The notes: generated by a model not told the origin, from the sequence alone. 64,000 nucleotides of DNA from Corynebacterium lowii (GCF_001412085.1 NZ_LKEV01000001.1:62001-126000), one strand, 5' to 3'; shown: positions 55,396 through 64,000, numbered from the stretch's first letter. Made by a program: numbers and translations.

Positions 55396-56193
55396 ATGTC
55401 TCGCTCAGTATTTATCTCCGGGGCGGCCCGAGGAATCGGCCGCTCCACCGCACTGCACTTGGCCCGCCGAGGTTGGACCGTGGGTGTCTATGACATTCTT
55501 GATGATTTTGGTTGGATCACCACGGAAAACCTCGGCCCAGGCACGATTCATCACGGTTACCTCGACGTGACCGATCCCGAATCCTGGACCAAGGCCCTAG
55601 AGGATTTCACCTCGCACACTGGGGGGCGCCTGGACGCGTTGGTGAATAACGCCGGCGTGCTTCACGGCGGCCCCTTCGTAGAGGGCGGCTCCTATGAGAA
55701 GGATTCCGCCCTCGTGGATGTGAACGTCAAGGGAGTGTTCAATGGCGCTCGTGCCGCCTATCCGTATTTGAAGGCCACCCCGGATTCCACGCTTCTGAAC
55801 CTTGCCTCGGCTTCTGCGATTTATGGAACCCCCGATCTAGCGGTGTATTCCGCCAGCAAGTTCGCGGTGCGTGGTCTCACGGAGGCCCTGAATGTGGAGT
55901 GGGAGCCGGAGGGAATCAAGGTGCGTGCGCTGTGGCCCCTCTTCGTCAAGACGAACTTGCTCGATGATTTCTCCGCCACCAGCACCAAGCGCCTGGGTGT
56001 GCGCCTCAAGGCCGATGATGTAGCCAAGGCCGCCGCCGATATGGTGGAGCGTGAACGCGGCAAGATCGCCAAGGTGCATCAGCCGGTGGGGCTCCCGGCA
56101 AAGGTGCTTTACGGGCTTTCTCAGGTGTGCCCGAGTTGGATGGTGCGCTTTGGCAACGGGATTCTCACCACCAACCGGAAATTGAAAATCTAA
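55396..56193 (+). CDS. Short-chain dehydrogenase/reductase, paralog 1
   Basis: The 265-residue protein has the classical SDR motifs: nucleotide-binding SGAARGIGR (TGxxxGxG form), NNAG, and the catalytic Ser with YSASK (Y-x3-K). It would oxidise or reduce a small carbonyl/hydroxyl substrate with NAD(P). A close paralog of the same length lies at 59402. No pathway genes are adjacent, so the substrate is unknown. Confidence 0.85.
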   Translation: MSRSVFISGAARGIGRSTALHLARRGWTVGVYDILDDFGWITTENLGPGTIHHGYLDVTDPESWTKALEDFTSHTGGRLDALVNNAGVLHGGPFVEGGSYEKDSALVDVNVKGVFNGARAAYPYLKATPDSTLLNLASASAIYGTPDLAVYSASKFAVRGLTEALNVEWEPEGIKVRALWPLFVKTNLLDDFSATSTKRLGVRLKADDVAKAAADMVERERGKIAKVHQPVGLPAKVLYGLSQVCPSWMVRFGNGILTTNRKLKI

Positions 56194-56222
56194 CCAGCAG
56201 TTGGGGCTTACTGAGCCCGAGC

Positions 56223-57587
56223 CTACTGGGCCGGAGCGGCGTTACTAGGAGCAGCACCACTAGGAGCAGCACCACTAGAAGCAGTACCCCCGGCACCCGG
56301 AGCCGTACCACCCGGCCCACCGGAAGAACCAGGACCGCCGTTACCGCCAGGTCCACCGTCGCCCGGCATCATCCCGCCCGGCGCTCCGCCACCGGGGCCG
56401 CTGCTTTGCTGCTGTTCCACGGAACCGGCGTAGTCGTTGCTGGGGTCGCGGTAGATGGTGTGCACGTGGCCCCAACCTGCGGTCACCACGCCCTCCACGT
56501 CGGCACCGGCGGAACCCTGCTGGTTGGCGAACTCGATGTATACCTTGGGGCCGCTGATCTGGAAGTAGATGCCGTCGCCGCCGCTGTTGATGTCGTACAC
56601 CGTCTCTCCGGACCAATTCACGTAGGTGTCATCCAGGGTGGCGCGGATGGCATCGAGTTCTTCGTTGGTGGTTTCCTCGTCGGCCATGCCCACCCAGTTG
56701 GCGATGACGTCGATAAGCAATTCCTTTTGCTCGTCGGTGAGGTCGGAGCCCTTGAGCCCGGTGCCGGTGGGGTAGTCGCAGGTGCTGCCGGGGGCGCAGA
56801 CCATCGTGTCCACCTGTTCGCCCTGGTAGAGCTTGGTTTTCTGCTCCTCGTTGAGGCTGTTGTAGAAGGCGAAGGCCGTGGTGTAGGTCTTGTCCATCGT
56901 TTGAATCGTCTCGCCCTGCTCATTGACGTATTCGGCGGGCTGTGTGCCCAGGTGGGTGGGGGCGAAGGTGAGCGTGTCGGTGTCCATCGTGGCGTTGAGG
57001 CCCAGGTGGTGCCCGCCAAATTGGAGGGTCCAGGCGCTGCTGTCGCTGGGGTCGCCGTAGAAGGCGATGTAGTACTGGCCCAGGGAATCCTCGGTGGAGT
57101 TGCTGTTTTCCAGCAGGTACTCGTCGCCGCCCATGATGCCGGTGACGGTGGCGTAGGCGTCGTCGTTAAGCAGGGCTTTGAGCACGTTCATGGCGGCTTC
57201 GCGCTGCTCATCGTTGAGGTCCTTGAGGTTAATTCCGGCGCGCTCCACGAAGGTTACGGGGAAGTTAGACCAGGTGATGGACTTATCATCGTCCTCATAA
57301 TCCTTCACCACCGTGGACTTCTGTTCCTCGGAGAGCGTGTCCAGGAAGGCCTGCGCGGCGGCCGCAGTATCCTTCACTGTTTGCTTAGTGGTGCTTGCCG
57401 ACGCCCCCGTGGTGCTACTTGCGCTGCTCACGGTGCTGTTGGCGGTGGAGGTGCTTGCGGTTGTCGTTGCCGCGGCGGCGGAGTCGGAAGAATCGGAGGA
57501 GCAGGCGGTGAGTGCGAGCCCAGCGACGAGGGCAGTGGAGACGAGGGGCAGGAGGCGGCGTTGGAAGCGCGGGTTCTTTGCGGTCAT
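56223..57587 (-). CDS. DUF3500 family lipoprotein
   Basis: The signal sequence MTAKNPRFQRRLLPLVSTAL leads to LTAC (lipidated Cys29), then a Ser/Thr/Ala linker to about residue 65. The DUF3500 domain follows (SEEQKSTVVKDYEDDDKSIT, WSNFPVTFVERAGI, FGGHHLGLNATM, later GWGHVHTIYRDPSNDYA). The C-terminus is a Gly/Pro/Ala-rich tail. DUF3500 has no established activity. It is a stand-alone gene; the ATG at 57587 is preferred over the GTG at 57593. Confidence 0.82.
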   Translation of the reverse strand: MTAKNPRFQRRLLPLVSTALVAGLALTACSSDSSDSAAAATTTASTSTANSTVSSASSTTGASASTTKQTVKDTAAAAQAFLDTLSEEQKSTVVKDYEDDDKSITWSNFPVTFVERAGINLKDLNDEQREAAMNVLKALLNDDAYATVTGIMGGDEYLLENSNSTEDSLGQYYIAFYGDPSDSSAWTLQFGGHHLGLNATMDTDTLTFAPTHLGTQPAEYVNEQGETIQTMDKTYTTAFAFYNSLNEEQKTKLYQGEQVDTMVCAPGSTCDYPTGTGLKGSDLTDEQKELLIDVIANWVGMADEETTNEELDAIRATLDDTYVNWSGETVYDINSGGDGIYFQISGPKVYIEFANQQGSAGADVEGVVTAGWGHVHTIYRDPSNDYAGSVEQQQSSGPGGGAPGGMMPGDGGPGGNGGPGSSGGPGGTAPGAGGTASSGAAPSGAAPSNAAPAQ

Positions 57588-57665
57588 GTCCACTACTATG
57601 CCGCGCTTAGCTCCTTATATCCCGAGCGTTTCCTGTGAGGTATCGGAGGGGTTTCTGGATATAAG

Positions 57666-57698
57666 AAAGGCTGCGCGGAGCTCTCCGCACAGCCTTTT
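57666..57698 (-). terminator. Terminator of the ABC-2-like membrane protein gene
   Basis: An imperfect stem AAAGGCTG(C)GCGGAG with CTCCGC(A)CAGCCTTTT lies just past the stop at 57704. T-runs occur on both sides, so it may also serve the other strand. Confidence 0.7.
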
Positions 57699-57703
57699 CT
57701 CAA

Positions 57704-58687
57704 TTACTTACTTTGGCGCTTGGTGATGAAGGCCGAAAGCAGGAACCCCGCCAGCGTCCATGCGATGAGCACGGTGAGGGAGAAGGTCATGCCCGCGCCG
57801 TCGAAAAAGGCGGCCGAGCGAATGGCTGTGCCTGCCGCACCAATGGGCATGAGCTGGCCGATGAGACCCCACGGTGAAGGTAGCCACGCGGCTCCGGTGG
57901 CCAGGCCGGAGAGCGGATTGGAGAAGAAGAGCAGGATCACACCGGCCACGCCGATGCCGGCCATGCCCGCGAGGTTGTGCAGGCCTTGCAGGGTCATGGA
58001 GATGGAGGCGATACCCAGGGAGAGAACGGCGGCGGTGAGGAGGAAGTTACCGTCGATCACGTGGAGGGAGTACTGCATCACGGCGGTGACGGCGAAGCCG
58101 CCGATGATGGCGATGGCCAGGCCGCCGAGTACGCGCAGGCGCGGGGAGTTTTTGAACAGACTGATGAGCAAGATGGCGGAAACGTTACCGCCGAATACCA
58201 GGGGCAGGCCGAGGGTGGCGATGGAGGAGCCGGTGGGATCGTCCTCGGTCAGGGGCGCGACGTCGTCGTAGCTCACCTGCTGCTCGGTGCTTTCCAGGCC
58301 GGTGCCGAGTTGTTGCAGCAAAGATGCGTAGGGGGTACCGGCGCCGGAGGCGGTGATGATGGTGATGCCGTTATCTCCCACGGTGATGGCGCCGATGTTA
58401 TCCCGGTTGAGTACGGAATCCCGGGCCTCCTCGGCACTCTGATAGGTGGTGACGTCAAAGGCATCGGGCTGCTTTTGCTCTAGGCCGCCCGTGATTTGTT
58501 GAATGACGGGCTCGGGGCCGCTGACGGCGAGGGGGAGATCCTTGGCCCCGGAGTTAAGCGAGGGCAGCAAAAAGCTCAACAGCATGATGAGCAATACGAG
58601 GGGGACGCCCAGCAGGGTGGCGATGAATTTGAGGGTGGTTTTGTTGTCTTTTTGCGCCTCGGCGGTTGAGGCGTTTTCCGTGGTCAT
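57704..58687 (-). CDS. ABC-2/YhgE-like multispanning membrane protein
   Basis: The ATG at 58687, after GGAT, gives 327 residues. There is one helix near residues 20-45, an extracytoplasmic domain (about 46-165) and five C-terminal helices, the layout of YhgE/Pip and ABC-2 permease-like exporters. No ATPase gene is adjacent. The divergent TetR gene and the shared operator region suggest an inducible efflux role; that is inference. The longer open frame to 59059 runs through the TetR gene and is spurious. Confidence 0.78.
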   Translation of the reverse strand: MTTENASTAEAQKDNKTTLKFIATLLGVPLVLLIMLLSFLLPSLNSGAKDLPLAVSGPEPVIQQITGGLEQKQPDAFDVTTYQSAEEARDSVLNRDNIGAITVGDNGITIITASGAGTPYASLLQQLGTGLESTEQQVSYDDVAPLTEDDPTGSSIATLGLPLVFGGNVSAILLISLFKNSPRLRVLGGLAIAIIGGFAVTAVMQYSLHVIDGNFLLTAAVLSLGIASISMTLQGLHNLAGMAGIGVAGVILLFFSNPLSGLATGAAWLPSPWGLIGQLMPIGAAGTAIRSAAFFDGAGMTFSLTVLIAWTLAGFLLSAFITKRQSK

Positions 58688-58706
58688 TCTATTATCCTTC
58701 CATAAG

Positions 58707-58736
58707 CGGAGCGATATGCTCCGAATAAGAGCGGAG
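58707..58736. promoter_or_regulatory. TetR-type operator between divergent genes
   Basis: CGGAGC-N5-GCTCCG (58707-58723) is a perfect inverted repeat, and a third half-site GCGGAG follows at 58731-58736, forming a second overlapping repeat with the middle arm. The site lies between the membrane protein and TetR starts and should be bound by the TetR protein. Confidence 0.65.
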
Positions 58737-58783
58737 ATTATCACCCCTCCAGGGAGGTCGCAACATGTGCGATGATTCCTCCT

Positions 58784-59320
58784 ATGAGATCTGATGCGCA
58801 GGCAAATCGAGCCCTCCTTGTGGATACTGCGGCGTCCCTCTTTATCTCCCACGGTGAGGCCACCTCCATGCGATCCATTGCCGAGGCCGCAGGGGTGGGG
58901 GTCGGCACCTTGTATCGGCATTTTCCTGACCGCGATGCCCTTGTTAATGCCATCGCCATTGAGAAGTTCTCGCAGGTTATCGCCCTCACCAGCGGCGTTA
59001 CCTCTGCCGAACAGTGGGCGGAGTTTTCCCACGCCATGTCCCACATCTCGCTTGGGCAATTAGCTCCGGCGCTTTCCTCTCTGCGCCCAGACCCAGAGCC
59101 GCGAGAGGTGGTGGAATATCGAGCCCGAGCCTTTGAAGAGTTGGAAAGAGTGCTGGGATTGGCGCGGGAGGCCGGATTAATCCGAGGGGAGATTACCGTT
59201 ATTCGGTTTTTGCTCGGCCTCATGGCGTGCACCCGCCCCCTGCCTGCGGGAGCGCCGGAGGTATTTGTGAAAGAGATGGATTGGCTCCGCGAAAACTTCG
59301 TGCAGAGCCTGCGCCCTTAG
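58784..59320 (+). CDS. TetR/AcrR-family transcriptional regulator
   Basis: The 178-residue protein has the TetR helix-turn-helix (LLVDTAASLFISHGEATSMR, then AEAAGVGVGTLYRHFPDRDAL) at residues about 10-55 and a helical ligand domain. It is divergent from the membrane protein gene and probably represses it. The ATG at 58784 gives the usual short N-terminus; 58772 is also possible. Confidence 0.85.
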   Translation: MRSDAQANRALLVDTAASLFISHGEATSMRSIAEAAGVGVGTLYRHFPDRDALVNAIAIEKFSQVIALTSGVTSAEQWAEFSHAMSHISLGQLAPALSSLRPDPEPREVVEYRARAFEELERVLGLAREAGLIRGEITVIRFLLGLMACTRPLPAGAPEVFVKEMDWLRENFVQSLRP

Positions 59321-59401
59321 CACCCCTTTTTAGGGGCAATTTCCGCTATTTTCCCACAAAAGTACTATGCCGTACCTTGTAATAAGCCTATGGTAAAAGG
59401 T

Positions 59402-60199
59402 ATGCCTCGCTCAGTATTTATTTCCGGGGCGGCCCGAGGAATCGGCCGCTCCACCGCCCTCAACCTCGCTCGCCGCGGCTGGACCGTGGGAGCCTATGAC
59501 CTGGTAGATGACTTCGAGTGGACCGCCACGGAATACCTCGGTGCGGGGGCAGTGCACTCTGGCCACCTCGACGTCACCGATCCCGAATCCTGGACCAAGG
59601 CCCTAGAGGATTTCACCTCGCACACCGGCGGCCGTCTCGATGCCGTGGTGAATAACGCCGGAATCCTCTACGCCGGACCGTTCATGGAGGAGGGCAGCTA
59701 CGAGCGCGACGCCGCCCTGGTGGACGTGAACGTCAAGGGCGTCCTCAACGGTGCCCGCGCCGCCTACCCGTATCTGAAAAAGGCTGCGGGAGCCCGCCTG
59801 GTGAATATCGCCTCGGCCGCCGCCATCTACGGCACCCCGGATATGGCGGTGTACTCCACCACCAAGTTCGCCGTGCGTGGACTTACTGAGGCCCTGAACT
59901 TGGAATGGGAGCAGGATGACATCACCGTCTCCGCCGTGTGGCCCCTCTATGCCAAGACCGGGATGCTCGATGGAGTATCCACCAATGGCACGGAGAAGAT
60001 GGGTATTCGCCTCACGCCCGAGGACATTGCGGTGACCGTGGCCGATGTGGTGGAGCGCGAGCGCGGCAAGATCGCCCAGGTACACCAGCCGGTAGGCTTG
60101 CAGGCCAAGATCATGTACGCGGGCTCGCACTTCTCCCCGGCCTGGCTCACGCGCTTCATTAACGCCAAGCTCACCACCAATAGGCCGGTGAAGCCCTAA
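59402..60199 (+). CDS. Short-chain dehydrogenase/reductase, paralog 2
   Basis: This 265-residue SDR (SGAARGIGR, NNAG, YSTTK) has the same length as the copy at 55396 and shares blocks of nearly identical DNA with it. The ATG at 59402 aligns with the start of the paralog; an ATG at 59390, with TAATAA close upstream, is possible for a leaderless transcript. The partner genes and substrate are unknown. Confidence 0.85.
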   Translation: MPRSVFISGAARGIGRSTALNLARRGWTVGAYDLVDDFEWTATEYLGAGAVHSGHLDVTDPESWTKALEDFTSHTGGRLDAVVNNAGILYAGPFMEEGSYERDAALVDVNVKGVLNGARAAYPYLKKAAGARLVNIASAAAIYGTPDMAVYSTTKFAVRGLTEALNLEWEQDDITVSAVWPLYAKTGMLDGVSTNGTEKMGIRLTPEDIAVTVADVVERERGKIAQVHQPVGLQAKIMYAGSHFSPAWLTRFINAKLTTNRPVKP

Positions 60200-60205
60200 A
60201 GGCCC

Positions 60206-60790
60206 CTAACCCAGCGCCGCCACCACGCCGATCATGCCGCTGGTCCACACAATATGGGCCACGATCGGTGCCGTGATGCCACCCGTGCGGGTTCGCAGCA
60301 GGTACATGGCTGTAGCCAGAACCACCGCAGCAACCGGCAGTAGCACCACACCGAACACCGTGGTCATGGCCGCATAGAGGAGTACGGAGATCGCTGCGGG
60401 GTATCGGCTAAGGCGGGTGGGCAGGGCCTCGCGGAAGAATAACTCCTCCGCCGTGGCGTTGAGCAGCACCACGAGGAATAGCGCCACGGCCTGCCACGGG
60501 TGCAGCGCGCTTTCCCCGAGAAGGCCCGTGACCTGCTCGAAAAGGGGAGCAAAGAGTGGTATTCGGGCCATGAGTACTGTGGCCACCGCGCTGGGGAGCA
60601 GCAGGAGGAGGCCTGCGAGAAGGCCCACGGGGGCGTCGGCAAGCGAAAGGCGAGTGCGGGGCGCGCAGTACCGCCAGCCGAGGAGAAGGGCGAGTCCGGA
60701 GCCCAGGGTGGCGGCGTAGAACCACCCGCTGCCGAGGCCCACGCGGCCCGCGAGGAAGAGGAGGGCGCTGGCGCTGAGCAGGGGGAGCAT
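60206..60790 (-). CDS. CPBP-family intramembrane metalloprotease-like protein
   Basis: The 194-residue protein has about six membrane helices. The CPBP (CAAX protease) motif 1 is present as AEELFFREAL (EExxxR) and motif 4 may be PIVAHIVWT with its His. The motif-2 histidine (FxxxH) is not evident: the region reads VFGVVLLPVAAV, so activity is uncertain. Function is unknown. Confidence 0.72.
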   Translation of the reverse strand: MLPLLSASALLFLAGRVGLGSGWFYAATLGSGLALLLGWRYCAPRTRLSLADAPVGLLAGLLLLLPSAVATVLMARIPLFAPLFEQVTGLLGESALHPWQAVALFLVVLLNATAEELFFREALPTRLSRYPAAISVLLYAAMTTVFGVVLLPVAAVVLATAMYLLRTRTGGITAPIVAHIVWTSGMIGVVAALG

Positions 60791-60884
60791 GGCCCCTATT
60801 ATTCACCCCCGCGCGGGCTTTCTGTAACGATCAAGGCCGTCATCGATGGGGTAAAGAGCACCGTGAGCTGCTAATACGTGTATA

Positions 60885-61889
60885 GTGACCTCTTTAACAT
60901 TGAGGCGAGGCATCGGCGCCCTGGGCACCGCGCTCGCCTGTATTCTCCTGACCGCCTGCTCCGCCACGGGCGGTGCCCCGCGCAGCACCGACACCGCCGA
61001 GGGAGCCTCCGGCACGGTAGACACCCCGCGCCTGGTGGTGGCGATGGTCAGCCACGGCGCGCCGGGCGATACTTTCTGGGACCTCGTGCGCAAAGGCGCC
61101 GAGGACGCCGCGCGCAAGAACAACATCGAACTGCGCTACAGCGCCGACCCTCAAGCCCCCAACCAGGCAAATCTGGTGCGCACCGCCATTGATTCCCACG
61201 TGGACGGCCTGGCGGTGACTATGCCCAACCCCGACGCCCTGGGACCCGCCGCCCAAGCCGCCGTGGAGGCGGGGATTCCCACCGTGGGGCTCAACGCGGG
61301 CATGAGCCGCTACCAGGACTTCGGCCTTTCCGCCTTCTTCGGCCAGGAGGAACGCGCCGCCGGAACCCAGGCCGGGCAGCGCCTGAGCGCGGAAGGCGCG
61401 CGCCACGTGCTGTGCATCATCCACGAGCAGGGCAATTCCTCCCAGGAGGAACGCTGCGCCGGGCTCAAAGAGGGCAGCCGGGGCGCGGAGGTGGAAACCC
61501 TCTACGTCAACGGCATGGACCTCACCAGCGTGCACTCCACAGTGCAGGCAAAACTAGCTCGCGACCAGCACATTGATTGGGTCATGGGCTTGGTAACCCC
61601 CGTGGCGCTCACCGCCGTGGACGCAGCTCAGGCCGCCGGTTCCCAGGCTAAGATCGCCACCTTTGATACCAATGTGGAACTGGTGGGGGCCATCCGAGAG
61701 GGCGATATTGCCTTTGCCGTGGATCAGCAGCCTTACCTTCAGGGCTATATGGCGGTGGACGCGCTGTGGCTGGCGCACCGCAATGGCTCCACCGTGGGCG
61801 GCGGGAGGCCGGTGTACACCGGCCCGAGCTTCGTGGACGCCACGAACATCGAGGTCATCGCGGAGGCCGCGGGGAAGGGGTTGCGATGA
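60885..61889 (+). CDS. Sugar-type ABC transporter substrate-binding lipoprotein
   Basis: From the GTG at 60885 the protein is 334 residues with a lipobox LTAC (Cys25) and a type I periplasmic-binding fold of the RbsB kind (VVAMVSHGAPGDTFWDLVRK, then AVTMPNPDALGPAAQAAVEAGIPTVG). It would deliver a sugar or polyol to the permease encoded next. TATAGT at 60880-60885 looks like a -10 element and overlaps the GTG; if used, translation must start later, for example at TTG 60900, which still leaves a signal peptide. Confidence 0.85.
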   Translation: MTSLTLRRGIGALGTALACILLTACSATGGAPRSTDTAEGASGTVDTPRLVVAMVSHGAPGDTFWDLVRKGAEDAARKNNIELRYSADPQAPNQANLVRTAIDSHVDGLAVTMPNPDALGPAAQAAVEAGIPTVGLNAGMSRYQDFGLSAFFGQEERAAGTQAGQRLSAEGARHVLCIIHEQGNSSQEERCAGLKEGSRGAEVETLYVNGMDLTSVHSTVQAKLARDQHIDWVMGLVTPVALTAVDAAQAAGSQAKIATFDTNVELVGAIREGDIAFAVDQQPYLQGYMAVDALWLAHRNGSTVGGGRPVYTGPSFVDATNIEVIAEAAGKGLR

Positions 61890-62989
61890 GCGCGCCGCAG
61901 TCTGAGAGCCGTGCGGATCGGGTGGACAGGGCAGGCCGCGTGGGCCGAGGCGGCCGCGGCAACCGTGGCAACAGCCGAGGCAGCGGCCTGGGTTCCTTGG
62001 CCCACCTCAGCCACCGCTTCCAACGCCGCCCCGAACTCGCAGGCCTCGTGGGCGCGGTACTCGTGATCGTGGCCTTCGCTATCCTGGTCCCGCCCATGCG
62101 CTCCTTCGAGGCCATCTCCACGGTGCTTTACGCCAGTTCCACAATGGGCATCATGGCCCTGGCCGTGGGGCTGTTGATGGTCGGCGGGGAGTTCGATCTC
62201 TCCTCCGGCGTGGCCGTGACCAGCACCGCCCTGGCCGCCACCATGCTCAATTACAATTTCTGGCTGAACTCCTGGGCGGGCGCGGGCCTGAGCTTGTTGC
62301 TCGCCCTCGGCATCGGCGCGTGGAATGGTTATCTGGTTACCCGCACGGGAATCCCCTCCTTCCTTATCACCCTCGCCAGCTTCCTCATGCTCCAAGGCCT
62401 CAACCTGGCGCTCACCAAGGCGGTGACCGGGCAGGTGGCCACGCCGATCATCTCGGACATGGAGGGCTTCGGTTCCGCCCGCGCGGTCTTTGCCTCCACT
62501 ATCGACGTCGCCGGTGTTCAGGTGCGCATCACCGTCCTGTGGTGGCTGCTCTTCGTGGCCCTGGCCAGCGTGTTGCTGCTGCGCACCCGTTGGGGCAACT
62601 GGATCTTTGCGGTGGGCGGAGACGAGGAGGCCGCCCGCGCCTCCGGCGTACCGGTGCGCGGGGTGAAGATCGGGCTGTTCATGCTGGTGGGCTTTGCCGC
62701 CTGGTTCATGGGCATGCACAATCTCTTCGCCTTTGATTCCGTACAGGCCGGGCAGGGCGTGGGCAACGATTTCCTGTACATCATCGCCGCCGTGATCGGC
62801 GGCTGCGCGCTCACCGGCGGGCGCGGCAGCGCGGTGGGCACGGCCCTGGGCGCGCTCATCTTTGGGGTGATTAACCAGGGCATCGTGTACGCGGGCTGGA
62901 ACCCGGATTGGTTCAAGTTCTTCTTGGGTGGCATGCTGCTGCTTGCCGTCCTCTCCAATACCGCCGTATCCAAGGGGAGCGCGCGATGA
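61886..62989 (+). CDS. Sugar-type ABC transporter permease
   Basis: The 367-residue protein belongs to the RbsC/BPD_transp_2 family with about ten helices; GGEFDLSSGVAVTS and the EAA-like GGDEEAARASGVPVRG loop are typical. A 45-residue Arg/Gly/Ser-rich cytoplasmic leader precedes the first helix and is unusual. The start overlaps the binding-protein stop by 4 bp. Confidence 0.88.
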   Translation: MSAPQSESRADRVDRAGRVGRGGRGNRGNSRGSGLGSLAHLSHRFQRRPELAGLVGAVLVIVAFAILVPPMRSFEAISTVLYASSTMGIMALAVGLLMVGGEFDLSSGVAVTSTALAATMLNYNFWLNSWAGAGLSLLLALGIGAWNGYLVTRTGIPSFLITLASFLMLQGLNLALTKAVTGQVATPIISDMEGFGSARAVFASTIDVAGVQVRITVLWWLLFVALASVLLLRTRWGNWIFAVGGDEEAARASGVPVRGVKIGLFMLVGFAAWFMGMHNLFAFDSVQAGQGVGNDFLYIIAAVIGGCALTGGRGSAVGTALGALIFGVINQGIVYAGWNPDWFKFFLGGMLLLAVLSNTAVSKGSAR

Positions 62990-63717
62990 GCATTATCGAA
63001 TTAGACGATGTGAGCAAGGCCTATGGCAACGCCGCCCCCGCGCTGAGCGGAGTGAGCCTGCGGATCAACGCCGGCGAGGTCACCTGCGTGCTGGGCGATA
63101 ACGGCGCGGGCAAGTCCACCCTCATCGGTATCCTCTCCGGGCTGCATCGCCCCACCGAGGGCACCATGCTTATCGACGCCACCCCGGTCACCCTTTCCTC
63201 GCCCCGCCAGGCCCTAGAGGCGGGTATCGCCACCGTGCACCAAAACCTCTCCGTGGTGGGGGAGATGAGCGTGTGGCGCAATTTCTTCCTGGGCCGGGAG
63301 GTGACTAACCGCTGGGGTTTCTTGCGCACGGGGTACATGCGCCAGGAGGCGCGCCGGGCATTGGAAGAACTCGGCGTCAATATCCCTGACCTCGACGTTC
63401 CCATCGCTTCCCTTTCCGGTGGGCAGCGCCAGGTGGTAGCCATCGCACGCGCCGTGTATAGCGGGGCGCGCGTGCTTATTCTCGACGAACCCACGGCGGC
63501 CCTGGGGGTGCGCCAATCGGGGATGGTGCTCGACCTCATCGAAGCCACCCGCGCCCGTGGGGTGGGAGTGGTATTTATTACGCATAACCCCAGGCACGCG
63601 GAGCGCGTGGGCGACTCCTTCGTGGTCCTGGGGTTGGGACGGCAAATCCTCGCCTGCCAGCGCGGCGAGGTGAGCCTGGATGAATTGACCCTGGCTATGT
63701 CAGGGGAAGGGGTTTAA
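62986..63717 (+). CDS. Sugar-type ABC transporter ATPase
   Basis: The 243-residue protein is a single nucleotide-binding domain: Walker A GDNGAGKS, signature LSGGQRQVVAIARA, Walker B VLILDEPTAALG and H-loop FITHNP. Most ribose-type importers use a double-domain ATPase; this single-domain form is like FrcA/inositol-type systems and would act as a homodimer. The start overlaps the permease stop by 4 bp. The sugar is not identifiable. Confidence 0.88.
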   Translation: MSIIELDDVSKAYGNAAPALSGVSLRINAGEVTCVLGDNGAGKSTLIGILSGLHRPTEGTMLIDATPVTLSSPRQALEAGIATVHQNLSVVGEMSVWRNFFLGREVTNRWGFLRTGYMRQEARRALEELGVNIPDLDVPIASLSGGQRQVVAIARAVYSGARVLILDEPTAALGVRQSGMVLDLIEATRARGVGVVFITHNPRHAERVGDSFVVLGLGRQILACQRGEVSLDELTLAMSGEGV

Positions 63718-64000
63718 TCCTCCTTGCGGTGGCGCTCCAGCTGCTCGTCGAGGGAGGCGATGAGGTCCTCACCCTCGGCGGCGAGCTCCTGGCGCTCCTC
63801 CTGCTTTTCCTTCTCCTCCTCCGGGGTGGGCGTGGTGGAGGAATACAGCAGCTCGGACTGCGTGGGGCGGGAGGAGGCAAACTCATTGATGCGCGGGGGC
63901 ATGGGGCCGACCTTGGCGGGCTTACGGAAGTAGTTGTACAGCGCACCGGCCACGCCGCCGAGGATGCTCAGGATGAGCACCAGGCGGAAGGCACGGCGCA
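63714..64000 (-). CDS. Hypothetical membrane-anchored protein, 5' end outside window
   Basis: The frame is open through the right edge (RAFRLVLILSILGGVAGALYN...). A hydrophobic N-terminal helix is followed by a charged coiled-coil-like tail (TPEEEKEKQEERQELAAEGE). It resembles small conserved actinobacterial membrane proteins of unknown function. Its stop overlaps the end of the convergent ATPase gene. A GTG at 63980 could be a start, but reading continues upstream. Confidence 0.6.
   Translation of the reverse strand, partial: RRAFRLVLILSILGGVAGALYNYFRKPAKVGPMPPRINEFASSRPTQSELLYSSTTPTPEEEKEKQEERQELAAEGEDLIASLDEQLERHRKED

Noticed and set aside
56127..57638. 503-codon plus-strand frame opposite the DUF3500 gene
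   Set aside because: Antisense shadow of a well-supported lipoprotein gene; composition is Val/Gly/His-rich without known motifs.

Overview
The window is the chromosomal replication-origin region of a high-GC actinobacterium, almost certainly Corynebacterium. The gene order cca, Nudix, DUF6049, murJ, sigM, trxB, trxA, cwlM, parB, parA, rsmG, yidC, yidD, rnpA, rpmH, dnaA, dnaN, recF, dciA, gyrB, gyrA, DUF3566, tRNA-Ile, tRNA-Ala is the origin layout of Mycobacteriales (compare M. tuberculosis Rv3907c to Rv0007). A ROK regulator between gyrB and gyrA, McbR-type boxes and many leaderless starts point to Corynebacterium. No species is claimed. Genes left of about 18 kb are largely ordered around parB-rpmH on the minus strand. 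DnaA boxes flank dnaA, and the dnaA-dnaN gap is the likely oriC. Two parS palindromes lie inside parB and rsmG.

Region by region: 1-12.8 kb holds RNA maturation, Nudix, lipid II flippase and the SigM-thioredoxin genes, ending with a CwlM pseudo-amidase. 12.8-17.5 kb holds segregation, membrane insertion and RNase P genes. 17.5-26.3 kb holds the origin and dnaA-dnaN-recF-dciA-gyrB. 26.3-32.2 kb holds accessory genes: an aldehyde dehydrogenase, a Rib-repeat surface protein, a toxin-antitoxin-like pair and a hydrolase. 32.2-40.2 kb is a complete sulfonate/sulfone sulfur-scavenging locus: the ROK regulator SsuR divergent from SsuD, a flavin reductase, an SfnG-type monooxygenase, an acyl-CoA-dehydrogenase-like monooxygenase and an ABC importer whose ATPase gene carries a +1 frameshift. 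Two TAGAC-N6-GTCTA boxes in the divergent promoter predict McbR control. gyrA, DUF3566 and two tRNAs follow.

From 44,017 to 53,723 a 9.7-kb integrative element sits in the tRNA-Ala gene. It has 44-bp att repeats, identical 22-bp tandem arm sites near both ends, a tyrosine integrase broken by an in-frame TAG, an XRE regulator, an excisionase-like protein, an SF3 (D5-type) helicase with an adjacent repeat-rich candidate origin, a 240-bp T-rich tract and a four-gene cargo block of unknown function. There are no capsid, terminase or tail genes, so it resembles a phage satellite or plasmid-like island. Just outside attR lies an Abi-family gene with a HEPN-like motif. The remainder (55-64 kb) has two closely related SDR genes, a DUF3500 lipoprotein, an ABC-2/YhgE-like membrane protein divergent from a TetR regulator, a CPBP protease-like membrane protein and a three-gene sugar-type ABC importer.
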